NCBI GenBank assembly: GCA_016712465.1
Contig: JADJQZ010000001.1
Span: 1,488,001 to 1,552,000, forward strand
DNA: 64,000 nt
Origin: Candidatus Obscuribacter sp.
GTDB taxonomy: Bacteria > Cyanobacteriota > Vampirovibrionia > Obscuribacterales > Obscuribacteraceae
Reading direction: 5' to 3'
The notes below the pieces were generated by a model that had not been told where the DNA came from, did no database searches, and saw only the letters and a program-made list of their open reading frames with translations. This document shows positions 34,521 through 43,397 of the stretch, piece by piece. Every line of letters begins with the position of its first letter. Position 1 is the first letter of the stretch. Made by a program: the position numbers and the translations under genes.

Positions 34521-35227
34521 CTGTCTGTCACTTTGCTGTTTTTGGCGTAGTAACCCTTCTGAAGAATTATGCGGTTGACCGACGCTGGTACCATATATAG
34601 TATCGATTTCCGCTCGCCTATGCGCTTGCGAATTCCCGAAGCCGAAATTCCTACGCCGGGGAAGTCTACCAGATGCACCTCTTTATCTTGCAATAAGCCC
34701 TCCCGGCAAAGGCTTCGCTGGGAAAGTCCGAGGTCCAGGGTAGCTTGCTTCTCTAGCGCGTTTTCGGCCGCCGGTAGGCTTTTCGAGTCTGCCTCCGCGG
34801 CAGAGTCAGAGGGCCGTCCGATGATTCTCAGTCTCGGTACCACCAGGAGGCGCACCAGGCTGACCAGTTCTTCCGCCCTGTGCCAGTCTTTCAAAAACGG
34901 CAAATTGTCCGAGCCTATAATCAAGTTGATGCGGTAGTCCGGGTAAAGGGCTCTCATGGAGAGCACTGTATCAATCGTATAGGACGGCCCGGGTCTTTGC
35001 AGTTCCAGGTCGCTGGCTTGGAAACAAGGATTTTCCGCCACTGCTGCTTTTACCAGCTCATAGCGAGCTTCTCCGGCCAGGAGCCCTACGCTGCGGTGGG
35101 GCGGCTCCGGACTGACAACAAAGTAAACAGTCTCCAGATTGAAATCCACCCGGGCCGATTCGGCAATGAGCAGATGCCCCATATGCACGGGGTTGAAAGT
35201 TCCGCAAAAAAGTCCAAGTTCTCGCAA
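34517..35227 (-). CDS. nadD: nicotinate-nucleotide adenylyltransferase
   Basis: 236 aa, TTG start with AGGAGG 4 nt upstream. NaMN + ATP gives NaAD in NAD synthesis. GLFCGTFNPVHMGHLLIAE (the GTFNPxHxGHL nucleotidyltransferase motif), PHRSVGLLAGEARYELVKAA, GSDNLPFLKDW and GISASGIRKRI (ISxSxIR) are all present. An insert of ~35 residues (~140-175, Ser/Ala/Glu-rich) lengthens it. It begins 8 bp after alr and overlaps yqeK by 4 bp. Confidence 0.96.
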   Translation of the reverse strand: MRELGLFCGTFNPVHMGHLLIAESARVDFNLETVYFVVSPEPPHRSVGLLAGEARYELVKAAVAENPCFQASDLELQRPGPSYTIDTVLSMRALYPDYRINLIIGSDNLPFLKDWHRAEELVSLVRLLVVPRLRIIGRPSDSAAEADSKSLPAAENALEKQATLDLGLSQRSLCREGLLQDKEVHLVDFPGVGISASGIRKRIGERKSILYMVPASVNRIILQKGYYAKNSKVTDR

Positions 35228-35235
35228 GGGGCCTC

Positions 35236-36438
35236 CTACTTGCCCCTTGTCCTCGTATAGATACGGGGTAGTCGCGCTCTCAGGCGGCAGGCAAGTTCGT
35301 AAGTAATGGTATCAAGGAGAAAAGCCCACTGGCTTAAGTTAATTGAACCTGTTTTTTGAGAGGCGTTCTCTTCCCCGATGAGAGTGACCACGTCTCCTTC
35401 CTGCGCTTCCGGCAGGTCGGTTATATCGAAGAGCATCTGGTCCATGCTGATGCGACCCACTTGTTGAATGGGTTTTCCGGCTAAGAAAGCCGTCATTTTA
35501 TTGCTCAGACCCCGGTCCACACCGTCGGCGTAGCCGATGGGAATCATGGCCAGACGGGAATCTCTGGCTGCGGTCCAGGTGAAGCTATAGCCGGCGCTTT
35601 CCCCCTGGGGCACGGCTCCGATATGATTGATTCTAGCTTTCACGGAAAGGGCCGGTTTCAATTCCGGTAGTACCGAGGTTGGTGCCAGCCCGTAAAGGTA
35701 GAGTCCGACTCGAACCATGTCGTAGTGGGTAAAATCGAAGAGCCTGGTTGCTTCCGACGAGGCCAGATGAAAGAGTACGTTATGCTCTTTCGGCATGGTA
35801 TTCACGAGAGCGGCAAAGCGGGCATTTTGAAATTCCACCGCCTGTCGGTCGTCGGCCATAGCCAGATGGGAAAAGACGCTGACCAGTTTGAGGGCACCTT
35901 CCTTGTGGATAAATTCCAGGATCTCCGGTGCTTCCTCCGGTTTCACTCCCAGTCGGTGCATGCCCGTGTCTATTTTCAGATGCACCTGGGCCTGGGCGGC
36001 TCGCTTCTTGAGAGCGGGTGATTGCAAGCGCTTGCGAGCGGCAGCTGCTACATCCAGGGCTTGTTTGTGAGAAGTGAGGGCGATGCCCAGATCGTTGTCA
36101 AGGGCGGATTCTATAGCCCAGGATGGGGTCGGGCTCAGTATCAAAATGGGTGATTTTATGCCGGCGCTGCGTAGTTGGCAGCCCTCGTCGATAGAGGCGA
36201 CACCGAGGTAGTCGGCGCCGGCCGCCTCGAGAAGTTCGCCCACTGTGGCGGCACCATGGCCATAGGCATCGCTTTTCACCACGGCCATCAATAGCGGGCG
36301 TTTGGTTTTGCCGGGAGCCGCCAGGTAGCCTCTGATTACCTTGAGGTTATGCTCCAGGGCCGTCAGTGAAATCTCTACCCAGGCATCTCTCTGAACCGAT
36401 GCGGGAGCATGTCTGAGGTTGTGAGGGGGGCTGTGCAT
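35236..36438 (-). CDS. alr: alanine racemase
   Basis: 400 aa. PLP enzyme that interconverts L- and D-alanine for peptidoglycan. Lys55 in VVKSDAYGHGAATVGELL is the PLP Schiff-base lysine. The barrel contains HLKIDTGMHRLGV, and the C-terminal domain has GESAGYSFTWTA with the catalytic Tyr, PIGYADGVDRG and RISMDQMLFDITDL. Length ~30 aa over the usual size is a short polar N-terminus (MHSPPHNLRHAPASV). First gene of alr-nadD-yqeK. Confidence 0.97.
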   Translation of the reverse strand: MHSPPHNLRHAPASVQRDAWVEISLTALEHNLKVIRGYLAAPGKTKRPLLMAVVKSDAYGHGAATVGELLEAAGADYLGVASIDEGCQLRSAGIKSPILILSPTPSWAIESALDNDLGIALTSHKQALDVAAAARKRLQSPALKKRAAQAQVHLKIDTGMHRLGVKPEEAPEILEFIHKEGALKLVSVFSHLAMADDRQAVEFQNARFAALVNTMPKEHNVLFHLASSEATRLFDFTHYDMVRVGLYLYGLAPTSVLPELKPALSVKARINHIGAVPQGESAGYSFTWTAARDSRLAMIPIGYADGVDRGLSNKMTAFLAGKPIQQVGRISMDQMLFDITDLPEAQEGDVVTLIGEENASQKTGSINLSQWAFLLDTITYELACRLRARLPRIYTRTRGK

Positions 36439-36520
36439 TAGTAAATTATTGGCATTCCGGCGATGTTTGAGAGCCTATATGGCACGGAGTTTATGCTAGC
36501 ATTGCTGGAAGTCCGCCATC

Positions 36521-36634
36521 ATGATTTCTTCTAAACGCAGGGACGGCCTGAACTTGCTCTCCAGAGAGCGGGTTTTGTCAAAAGCTGAGGCTGGAAGCGG
36601 CGACCTCGCCGTTAATCTTGAAGAGCAGGCCTAG
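36521..36634 (+). CDS. possible 37-aa ORF in the alr-HU gap
   Basis: ATG at 36521 opens a 37-codon frame (MISSKRRDGLNLLSRERV onward) ending TAG at 36634; GGAAG lies 9 bp before. It is hydrophilic with no recognised family. The frame could be chance. The whole gap 36439-36845 (407 bp) otherwise holds no gene: a TCCTTA-AA-TAAGGA inverted repeat at 36647-36660, and a TTAGGAAC-TG-GTTCTAA imperfect palindrome at 36808-36824 in the HU leader. Confidence 0.2.
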   Translation: MISSKRRDGLNLLSRERVLSKAEAGSGDLAVNLEEQA

Positions 36635-36845
36635 GAAACACATTAGTCCTTAAATAAGGAATCGATTTGGTATCTCTTGGTAGCCCTGGGTGCTTCTAAA
36701 AAGCCGGTTCAATAATTTAGCTGTTGACTTGCTTTTAGGCACCCGGCGACATTTACCGCAATGCTAATGAAAATAGCGCTGGGGTGTCGCTGGTCCGATG
36801 ACAGAAGTTAGGAACTGGTTCTAATTCTTAGAAGGGTGGAGAGAC

Positions 36846-37127
36846 TTGAACAAAGCAGAATTGGTAGACATCGTGGCTAAAGAAGCTGGGACTACAAAGA
36901 AAGACGCGGAAACTATCATCAATAAGATGATGGAAACGGTAATCAGCCAGGTTGCTCATGGCGAAAAGGTTACCCTAGTTGGCTTTGGTACATTCGAAGC
37001 GCGCCAGAGAAAAGCGCGTACCGGACGTAACCCCAAAACCAATGAGCCGCTTCATATTCCAGCCAAAAGAGTAGCCGGATTTAAAGTCGGTAAAGAGTTT
37101 GCAGACGCTGTAAACAAACGTAAGTAA
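36846..37127 (+). CDS. hup: HU-family DNA-binding protein
   Basis: 93 aa, TTG start (GGTGGAG before it). The full HU fold is visible: LNKAELVDIVAKEAGTTKKD, VTLVGFGTFEARQRKARTGR and the DNA-binding arm RNPKTNEPLHIPAKRVAGFK. Nucleoid-associated protein that bends DNA. Single gene; an imperfect palindrome sits in the leader at 36808-36824. The Gfo/Idh gene follows after 65 bp. Confidence 0.96.
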   Translation: MNKAELVDIVAKEAGTTKKDAETIINKMMETVISQVAHGEKVTLVGFGTFEARQRKARTGRNPKTNEPLHIPAKRVAGFKVGKEFADAVNKRK

Positions 37128-37192
37128 GACAAGGAACGCGCTCCCTGCAAGCTCAAATGAAGCCTCACGCAGGAGAGCACAAGGAGGTCAGA

Positions 37193-38185
37193 GTGGGTCT
37201 ACCTAGAGTTGCATTGATTGGCTGCGGTAATTGGGGTAAAAACCTGGTCCGTAACTTCCATCATCTGGGGGCCCTCTCCACCGTCTGCGACAACGACCAG
37301 AAGCGCCTCGACTTTGTAGCCAGAGAGTTTCGCGGTGTCAAGACGACCTCCGATTACGATAGTGTTCTGCGCGATGCGGAAGTGAGCGCTATTGTAATTG
37401 CCACTCCCTCGGATACTCATTTCAACTTAGCCAGGCAAGCGCTTTTGGCTGGTAAGCATGTATACGTTGAGAAGCCTCTGGCCCGCGACGTCAAGCATGC
37501 CGAAGAGCTGGATGCGCTTGCTACTGAGCGCAACCTGGTTTTGATGGTGGGGCATTTGTTGCTCTACCATCCTGCCGTAAACTGCTTGAAAGACCTGATT
37601 GCTTCAGGCGAACTGGGCGATCTTCTCTTTGTGCGCTCCGATCGCATGAATTTCAACATGTCCAGGCGAGACTGGAGCGTGCTCTGGGACCTGGCTCCCC
37701 ACGATATTTCCATGATGAGCTATTTGCTTGACTGCTCCTCCCCGGAAGTAAGTCGTGTGGGCGGTTGGGACACCCTTGGTGACGGTCTGGTGGATGTAGC
37801 CTATCTTGACCTGTCCTTCCCGACAGGCTCCGGCGATCGCATTATCCCCGGCCAGGTGCGCAATAGCTGGATCGATCCCCAGAAAGTCGTACGCTTAACC
37901 GTAAACGGTACTAAGAAGACGGCTGTCTTGAACGACACCCAGCAGGAAGATAAATTGGCGCTCCACAGCCAGACTCCGGAAGGGCGCATGGTGGTCGAGT
38001 ATCCTTATTATCCCGATGCCGAGCCCCTGCACCTGGAGTGCGAGCACTTCCTGCAGTGCATCTTGCGCGGCGAAAGACCTCGTACCGATGCCAACAACGC
38101 TTACACAGTGGTGCGAGTGCTCTCCGACGTAGAGAAGCGCTTGTCAGGAAGACCCGGACGCAAAGCTCCCGTTTCTTCCCGCTGA
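37193..38185 (+). CDS. Gfo/Idh/MocA-family oxidoreductase
   Basis: 330 aa from the GTG at 37193, favoured by AAGGAGG (37181-37187) 5 nt upstream over an ATG at 37157. The Rossmann start VALIGCGNWGKNLVRNFH is intact, as are ATPSDTHFNLARQALLAGKH and the catalytic motif VEKPLARDVKHAEELD. The C-terminal half binds the substrate. Such NAD(P)-dependent enzymes act on sugars, often in nucleotide-sugar biosynthesis (for example WlbA-type). The substrate here is unknown; no sugar operon is adjacent. Confidence 0.9.
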   Translation: MGLPRVALIGCGNWGKNLVRNFHHLGALSTVCDNDQKRLDFVAREFRGVKTTSDYDSVLRDAEVSAIVIATPSDTHFNLARQALLAGKHVYVEKPLARDVKHAEELDALATERNLVLMVGHLLLYHPAVNCLKDLIASGELGDLLFVRSDRMNFNMSRRDWSVLWDLAPHDISMMSYLLDCSSPEVSRVGGWDTLGDGLVDVAYLDLSFPTGSGDRIIPGQVRNSWIDPQKVVRLTVNGTKKTAVLNDTQQEDKLALHSQTPEGRMVVEYPYYPDAEPLHLECEHFLQCILRGERPRTDANNAYTVVRVLSDVEKRLSGRPGRKAPVSSR

Positions 38186-38367
38186 GGTGGCGGCTGCAAG
38201 GCGGGCTGAGGCTCACCCTTAGCGGTCTGAATTTCCTTAGAAATTGCTTCCGTTACAACCCGTTAGCATTTCTTCGTCAGAATGCCACTCGGCAACCTTA
38301 GCCCCGGTTCTTTGTGTATAATATTTCTCCTGACCTCGAGAGTGGTCAGACACCTGAAACGTCCTTT

Positions 38368-38442
<75 letters not shown>

Positions 38443-38447
38443 TTTCT

Positions 38448-38487
38448 ACACCACTTTCCAGTCGGCTGGAGGGTGGTGTTTTTTTTG
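38448..38487 (+). terminator. intrinsic terminator after tRNA-Gly
   Basis: ACACCAC (38448-38454) pairs with GTGGTGT (38473-38479); an inner stem TCCAG/CTGGA supports it. A run of nine T (38479-38487) follows. It closes the tRNA unit. Confidence 0.9.
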
Positions 38488-38573
38488 CCTTGTTTATCAG
38501 CCCGTCGACGGCTTGACCACCTGATATATTAGAAAAGTCCCTTCGAGACCACAGTTGCCTGAGGATGGAGCCC

Positions 38574-39182
38574 ATGCCAGAGGATAAGAGCGAGAGTTCG
38601 CAGAGCCAGGATAAGCCGGAAGAAGCCGCTCCCGCCGCCAATGAGCCGGCGCCCTCGCAGTCCTCCGGCGAAAAAGCAGAGGAGCCGGCTGGCAAGACCG
38701 CCGCTCCGGCGCCTCCAACATCTTCCACTGCCTCTCCGACCGCTGCCGCTGCTTCTCCCTCGCCGGCCGATGATATAGCCAAGAGGCGCTCGCCCTGGGA
38801 GTCCAGCGCCGCAGCCTTCGATTATGTGCAAAAGTCTTCCCGCACCGATGCCATTCAACTGCGCACTTCCGACCGGGTGACCATTATTGCCCTGCTCCTT
38901 TGCTGCATTCTGGAAGTGCTTTCCCTCTCCTACACGCCTTTTGCCGGTATGCGACTGCCGGTGGTACTGATTTGCGATGTAGTACTTGGCGTTTCTACGG
39001 TCCTTTTCCTGGTCTATCGGTTGGGCATTCTCTGTTCCCTCACACCCAGGCAAGCCATAGTTTGCTGGCAGTTAATGATGGGCTGTGTCTTCTTCGGCAT
39101 TTTTCTTTGCATCAACGTGGGCGTAGGCATTGCCTTTGCCGTTACCAATATGACATCGGAAGAGGCTGCCAGTCAGCCCTGA
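38574..39182 (+). CDS. membrane protein with disordered N-terminus
   Basis: 202 aa from the ATG at 38574 (GGAG upstream); an ATG three codons earlier is possible. The first ~70 residues are Glu/Ser/Pro/Ala-rich and disordered. Three hydrophobic helices follow (VTIIALLLCCILEVLSLSY, VVLICDVVLGVSTVLFLVY, MGCVFFGIFLCINVGVGIAF) with RRSPWESSAAAFDYVQKS before the first. No family recognised. It lies between the tRNA terminator and tig. Confidence 0.7.
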   Translation: MPEDKSESSQSQDKPEEAAPAANEPAPSQSSGEKAEEPAGKTAAPAPPTSSTASPTAAAASPSPADDIAKRRSPWESSAAAFDYVQKSSRTDAIQLRTSDRVTIIALLLCCILEVLSLSYTPFAGMRLPVVLICDVVLGVSTVLFLVYRLGILCSLTPRQAIVCWQLMMGCVFFGIFLCINVGVGIAFAVTNMTSEEAASQP

Positions 39183-39375
39183 AATGTCCCGGGCTGAGCC
39201 GCTTTAGTGTTACGGGCGGCGCCACATAAAGATCTTCTGAAGACCCAGAGGGGTTTTTCAGCCGCCAAGCCGTGTAAACTTTGCATCTGACAGGCATCCT
39301 GACCGGGTTTGACCGTGTTAGAATTCCATGTTCTGTTACTGTTTATAACTAATAGTCGATTTGAGAGAGTGCAAC

Positions 39376-40764
39376 ATGAAGGTCACCCTTGAGCGGGAAG
39401 GCAAAAACGTAGTCAAGCTTGGTATCGAGCTTGAGGCCGAGCGAGTAAAACGCGCCTATGAGATGGCTTGTCGCCAATTGAGCAATCAAGTGCGTATCCC
39501 TGGTTTCAGACCGGGTAAGGCACCACGTATGATTCTTGAGAAGACCATCGGTCAGGACAACATCAAGAACGAAGCTCTGCAAAGACTAGTTCCGGAAGTG
39601 ATTGCCGAAGCCTTGATCAAGGAAAATCTGGATGTAATCACTGCCCCTGAGTATTCCAATGTGGAATTCAATCTGGGCGAACCCCTCAAATTGCAGGCTA
39701 AATTTGAAGTACGTCCAGAAGTGAAACTGGGCAACTACAAAGAAATCGAAGTCAATGTTCCGGAAGTGACCCTGCCGGAAGACGCCATGGAAAGAGCCCT
39801 CACCAACGTTGCCGAGACCAGAAGTTCTCTCGCTCCGGTGGAAGGACGCGCTGCTGAAATGGGCGACACTGTTGTTCTCAACTTTGAAGCCACAGTGGAA
39901 GGTCAACCAATGGAAGGCGGCAAAGCCGAGAGCTTCGTGTTGGAGTTGAAAGAAGGTTCCTTCTTGCCCGGTTTCTGCGAGCAAATCGTAGGCAAGAACA
40001 AAGGCGATAAAGCCGATATCAAAGCTTCCTTCCCCGACAACTACAGACGCAAGGACGTGGCCGGAAAAGAAGGCGTGTTCGCCATCGAACTGAAAGAGAT
40101 TCGTCGCAAGTTTGTGCCTGATATCAATGAAGAACTGGCCAAAGCCGTCGGTCATGAATCTCTCGATGCTCTCAAAGAGAGTATTCGCAACGAACTTGAC
40201 GAAGTGGTCAAGCAAGAAAACGAAGCCCGCGCTCAAAGAATGGTAGTAGAAGCGGTGGCACATTGTGCTGAAGTGGATATTCCCGAAACCATGGTGGAAA
40301 GAGAGAAAGAACTGCTCATCAAGCAGATGCGGCAGTACATGGAGCAGCAAGGTCAGAGCTATGATGAAGTAGCTGCTACACCGGAGTACGCTTCCCTGGT
40401 TGAGAGCAAGCTGGAAGAAGCCCGCCAGCGTGTGCTCACTTCCCTGGTGCTGGGCGCCGTGGTAAGAGAAGAGAAAATCGGCGTGTCGGAAGAAGAGATG
40501 GTGCCTTACTTCGCTGAACTGGCCATGCGCTACAACCTGCGCCCCGATCAGTATCAGGAATTTGTTGCCAACGAAGACGTTCGTCGCCAGGTGGCTGAAG
40601 AAGTCCTCACCGGTAAAGTAGTAGAACTTCTGGTCAGCACCGCTAAAGTCAACTACGTGCCCGAGACTGCTTGCAGCGAAGACCATGACCACAGCACTCA
40701 TGATCACAGCCATGCAGCAGAACCCAAGGCTGAAGGCAAGAAAACCAAGAAGAAAGCCGAATAA
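39376..40764 (+). CDS. tig: trigger factor
   Basis: 462 aa from the ATG at 39376. The ribosome-binding N-terminal domain has the signature GFRPGKAPRMILEK; the FKBP-type PPIase domain follows (GDTVVLNFEATVEG, GFCEQIVGKNKGDKADIKAS) and then the helical C-terminal chaperone arms (~260-430). It binds nascent chains at the tunnel exit. The extreme C-terminus is His/Asp/Lys-rich (EDHDHSTHDHSHAAE), a metal-binding-like tail not in E. coli Tig. The classical tig-clpP-clpX order follows. Confidence 0.97.
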   Translation: MKVTLEREGKNVVKLGIELEAERVKRAYEMACRQLSNQVRIPGFRPGKAPRMILEKTIGQDNIKNEALQRLVPEVIAEALIKENLDVITAPEYSNVEFNLGEPLKLQAKFEVRPEVKLGNYKEIEVNVPEVTLPEDAMERALTNVAETRSSLAPVEGRAAEMGDTVVLNFEATVEGQPMEGGKAESFVLELKEGSFLPGFCEQIVGKNKGDKADIKASFPDNYRRKDVAGKEGVFAIELKEIRRKFVPDINEELAKAVGHESLDALKESIRNELDEVVKQENEARAQRMVVEAVAHCAEVDIPETMVEREKELLIKQMRQYMEQQGQSYDEVAATPEYASLVESKLEEARQRVLTSLVLGAVVREEKIGVSEEEMVPYFAELAMRYNLRPDQYQEFVANEDVRRQVAEEVLTGKVVELLVSTAKVNYVPETACSEDHDHSTHDHSHAAEPKAEGKKTKKKAE

Positions 40765-40771
40765 TACAGGC

Positions 40772-40805
40772 AAGGGGAGCGGCCGCCAGGTGCCGCTCCC
40801 CTTTT
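40772..40805 (+). terminator. intrinsic terminator after tig
   Basis: AAGGGGAGCGGC (40772-40783) and GCCGCTCCCCTT (40792-40803) form a perfect 12-bp stem with an 8-nt loop, followed by TTAAT. It separates tig from clpP, so clpP needs its own promoter. Confidence 0.92.
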
Positions 40806-40924
40806 AATCTGTTTGCCGAACCGGCAGTTCCCTTTTAATGTGTTAATGCCGCATTTCAGTAAGATATTGCAAGCGAAATTTTGAGAGTTATCTATTCAAA
40901 ATAGAGAGGAAATACACAAAAAAT

Positions 40925-41632
40925 ATGTCACAGTCTAAAGACCAAGCCGGACGCTACATTCAAGAGCCGCCCACCAAGCGTGGACTATATGATCTCTTCA
41001 GCGTAACTCCCTATGTGAGCCCTGAGGCTATCTATGCTCCCACCGTTATCGAGACCACTGCCCGTGGTGAAAGAGCATTCGATATATTCTCTCGCCTTTT
41101 GAGAGAGCGTATTGTTTTCCTCGGTACACCCATTGACGACATGGTTGCCAACTTGATTGTGGCCCAGCTCCTGCTTCTGGAAGGCGAAGACCCGGAAAAA
41201 GATATCCGTTTGTATATCAATTCTCCCGGTGGTTCCGTTACCGCTGGTCTGGCTATCTATGACACCATCCAGCACATTCGCTCCCATGTCTCCACCATCT
41301 GTCTGGGCCAGGCCGCCAGTATGGGTGCCTTCCTGCTTTCCGCCGGTAGAAAAGGTAAGAGATTGGCTCTGCCCCACTCACGTATCTTGATCCACCAGCC
41401 CCTGGGTGGTGCTCAAGGTCAGGCTACCGATATCGAGATTCAAGCCCGCGAGATCATCCGTATCAAGCGCCAGCTCAACGAACTCATGGCTGAGCATACC
41501 GGTCAGTCGGTCAAAACTATCGAGAAAGATACGGACCGCGACAATATCATGACAGCCGAAGAAGCCAAGGAATACGGTCTGGTTGATGCCGTCATCACCA
41601 AACTGGACCAGACTCCTCTTAGCGCAGTTTAG
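40925..41632 (+). CDS. clpP: ClpP serine protease
   Basis: 235 aa. Ser132 in LGQAASMGAFLLSAG and His157 in HSRILIHQPLGG are the catalytic residues, and the Asp is in EKDTDRDN. GSVTAGLAIYDT lies before Ser. The N-terminus (~40 residues) is longer than in E. coli and may carry a propeptide or loop (GRYIQEPPTKRGLYDLF). It forms the tetradecameric chamber used by ClpX and possibly other unfoldases. A hairpin follows at 41645; clpX starts 267 bp downstream. Confidence 0.97.
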   Translation: MSQSKDQAGRYIQEPPTKRGLYDLFSVTPYVSPEAIYAPTVIETTARGERAFDIFSRLLRERIVFLGTPIDDMVANLIVAQLLLLEGEDPEKDIRLYINSPGGSVTAGLAIYDTIQHIRSHVSTICLGQAASMGAFLLSAGRKGKRLALPHSRILIHQPLGGAQGQATDIEIQAREIIRIKRQLNELMAEHTGQSVKTIEKDTDRDNIMTAEEAKEYGLVDAVITKLDQTPLSAV

Positions 41633-41644
41633 TCATAATTCGAG

Positions 41645-41669
41645 AAGGAGGGTGGCACACACCCTCCTT
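41645..41669 (+). terminator. hairpin after clpP
   Basis: AAGGAGGGTG (41645-41654) pairs with CACCCTCCTT (41660-41669), 10-bp stem and 5-nt loop. The T-run is weak (TTCTCC), so it may terminate only partly or stabilise the mRNA end. The remaining 41670-41899 contains the clpX leader and no gene I can support. Confidence 0.7.
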
Positions 41670-41899
41670 TCTCCTTACAATTATCTCTTGACGGCCCTTC
41701 CTGCTTCTTAATTTGGTAATTGCTCGGCTTTGTGTTTAAGTAGTTAATGAATAGATAGTTGAGCCGCTCGGCTGTTAAAGTGCTAAGGTACTAAGGTGAA
41801 TCTAAGTTAAGCCTGGATTAGTAGCGGAGGAATTCAAGGCAGCAAGCGAAAAATTGTGTCACGTAAGCGTTTTATTGATGTCCTAGATAGGGAAACTAA

Positions 41900-43198
41900 A
41901 TGGCAAAGCAATCGGACAATCGACTCAAGTGCTCGTTTTGTGGCAAGAGTCAGGATCAGGTAAAGAAGCTCATCGCCGGTCCTGGCGTTTACATATGCGA
42001 CGAGTGTGTTGACCTTTGCAATGAAATACTCGACGAAGAATTATTCGAAGGTGGGGCGCAGGCTCAGCCGCAACCGGAAACAACCGCTCCTCAGATGGTT
42101 GATATTCCAAAACCGCAAGAAATCAAGGCTTTCCTCGACCAGCATATAGTCGGTCAGAGCACTGCCAAAAAAATACTCTCAGTAGCGGTATATAACCACT
42201 ACAAACGTATATCTCACAACTCCGAGCTTTCGGAGCAAGTGGAAATTCAGAAGTCCAACATCCTTTTGATCGGACCCACCGGCTGCGGCAAGACGCTACT
42301 TGCTCAGACCCTGGCCAAATTGCTTGATGTACCTTTTGCGGTAGCCGATGCCACCACCTTGACTGAAGCCGGTTATGTGGGTGAAGACGTAGAAAATATT
42401 CTTCTGCGCCTCTATCAGGCAGCCGACTACGACATCAAGAAGGCCGAGCGGGGCATCATCTACATCGACGAAATCGATAAGATCTCCCGTAAGTCTGAAA
42501 ATACCAGCATCACCAGAGACGTTTCCGGTGAAGGCGTGCAGCAGGCTCTCCTCAAGATGATTGAGGGCACCCTGGCCAACGTTCCGCCCCAGGGCGGCCG
42601 CAAGCACCCGCACCAGGAATTTATTCAAATCAACACCGCCAACATTCTCTTTGTTTGCGGCGGCGCTTTCGTCGGACTTGACAAGATTGTAGAAGCCCGC
42701 GTTTCTTCCAATCGCTCCATCGGCTTTGGTTCTGAGCGTCCGCTCACAGCCTGGGAGCGGGAGCAACGTTCTTCCAAGATCTTGAAAGAGACGGCTCCCG
42801 ATGATTTGCTCAAGTTCGGTCTCATCCCCGAATTTGTCGGTCGTATGCCGGTAACAGCCGTTCTGGAAGCTCTTGATGTAGACGCGCTGGTGCGCATCAT
42901 GGTGGAGCCCAAAAATGCCATCATCAAGCAGTACCAGCAGCTTCTCGCCCTTGACGGCGTTGAGTTGAAGTTTGATCAAGACGCCATCCGTGCCGTGGCA
43001 GAAGAAGGTATCAAGCGCAAAACCGGCGCTCGTGCCCTCAGGTCCATCGTGGAAGAGATAATGCTCGACATCATGTACGAGGTTCCTTCCCGTACCGATA
43101 TCAAGGTCTGCCATATCACTAAGGAACTTGTAGAAAAACGATCGACTGCTGAGTTACTTCAGCTTCCAAAGGCTAAACTTAAGGGTGAGATCGCTTAG
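41900..43198 (+). CDS. clpX: ClpX ATPase
   Basis: 432 aa, AGGGAAA leader. The N-terminal zinc-binding domain has Cys11, 14, 33 and 36 (LKCSFCGKSQDQVKKLIAGP, YICDECVDLC). The AAA+ part follows: LLIGPTGCGKTLLAQTLAKL (Walker A), GIIYIDEIDKISRK (Walker B) and the pore-loop-side ADATTLTEAGYVGEDVENIL. C-terminal arginine region GARALRSIVEEIMLDIMYEV is typical. It unfolds substrates for ClpP and uses the zinc domain to bind adaptors. A tandem 14-bp repeat starts at its stop codon. Confidence 0.98.
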   Translation: MAKQSDNRLKCSFCGKSQDQVKKLIAGPGVYICDECVDLCNEILDEELFEGGAQAQPQPETTAPQMVDIPKPQEIKAFLDQHIVGQSTAKKILSVAVYNHYKRISHNSELSEQVEIQKSNILLIGPTGCGKTLLAQTLAKLLDVPFAVADATTLTEAGYVGEDVENILLRLYQAADYDIKKAERGIIYIDEIDKISRKSENTSITRDVSGEGVQQALLKMIEGTLANVPPQGGRKHPHQEFIQINTANILFVCGGAFVGLDKIVEARVSSNRSIGFGSERPLTAWEREQRSSKILKETAPDDLLKFGLIPEFVGRMPVTAVLEALDVDALVRIMVEPKNAIIKQYQQLLALDGVELKFDQDAIRAVAEEGIKRKTGARALRSIVEEIMLDIMYEVPSRTDIKVCHITKELVEKRSTAELLQLPKAKLKGEIA

Positions 43199-43350
43199 CT
43201 TGAAAAAGTTAGCTTGAAGAAGTTAGCTTGAAAAAGTTAGCTTGAAGAAGTTAGCTTGAAGAAGTTAGCTTGAAGAAGTTAGCTTGAAGAAGTTAGCTTG
43301 ATAAAGACAGCTTGAAAAAGTTGGCTTGAGAAAGTTAGCTTGAAAAGCCG
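43197..43350 (+). repeat. 14-bp minisatellite between clpX and lon
   Basis: Eleven consecutive 14-nt units (consensus AGCTTGAAGAAGTT, with AA/GA alternation at position 8) run from the clpX stop codon. Units 1-7 are almost identical; 8-11 drift (AGCTTGATAAAGAC, GGCTTGAGAAAGTT). The unit length is not a multiple of three, and TGA recurs in each frame, so it is not coding. It lies in the clpX-lon gap 47 bp before the lon ATG. Confidence 0.95.
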
Positions 43351-43397
43351 GGCGATGCTCATACCTACCGACCCGTTAAGCGAGGGTAACTAGCCTT

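Noticed and set aside
39241..39258. Terminator ACCC-AGAG-GGGT plus five T upstream of tig
   Set aside because: The stem is only 4 bp; too weak to call.
39586..40773. A 395-codon open frame antisense to trigger factor
   Set aside because: It is a shadow of tig: Phe/His/Leu-rich without motif, and tig itself is complete with all domains.
43197..43350. CRISPR array
   Set aside because: The repeats are contiguous 14-mers with no spacers, and no cas gene is present.
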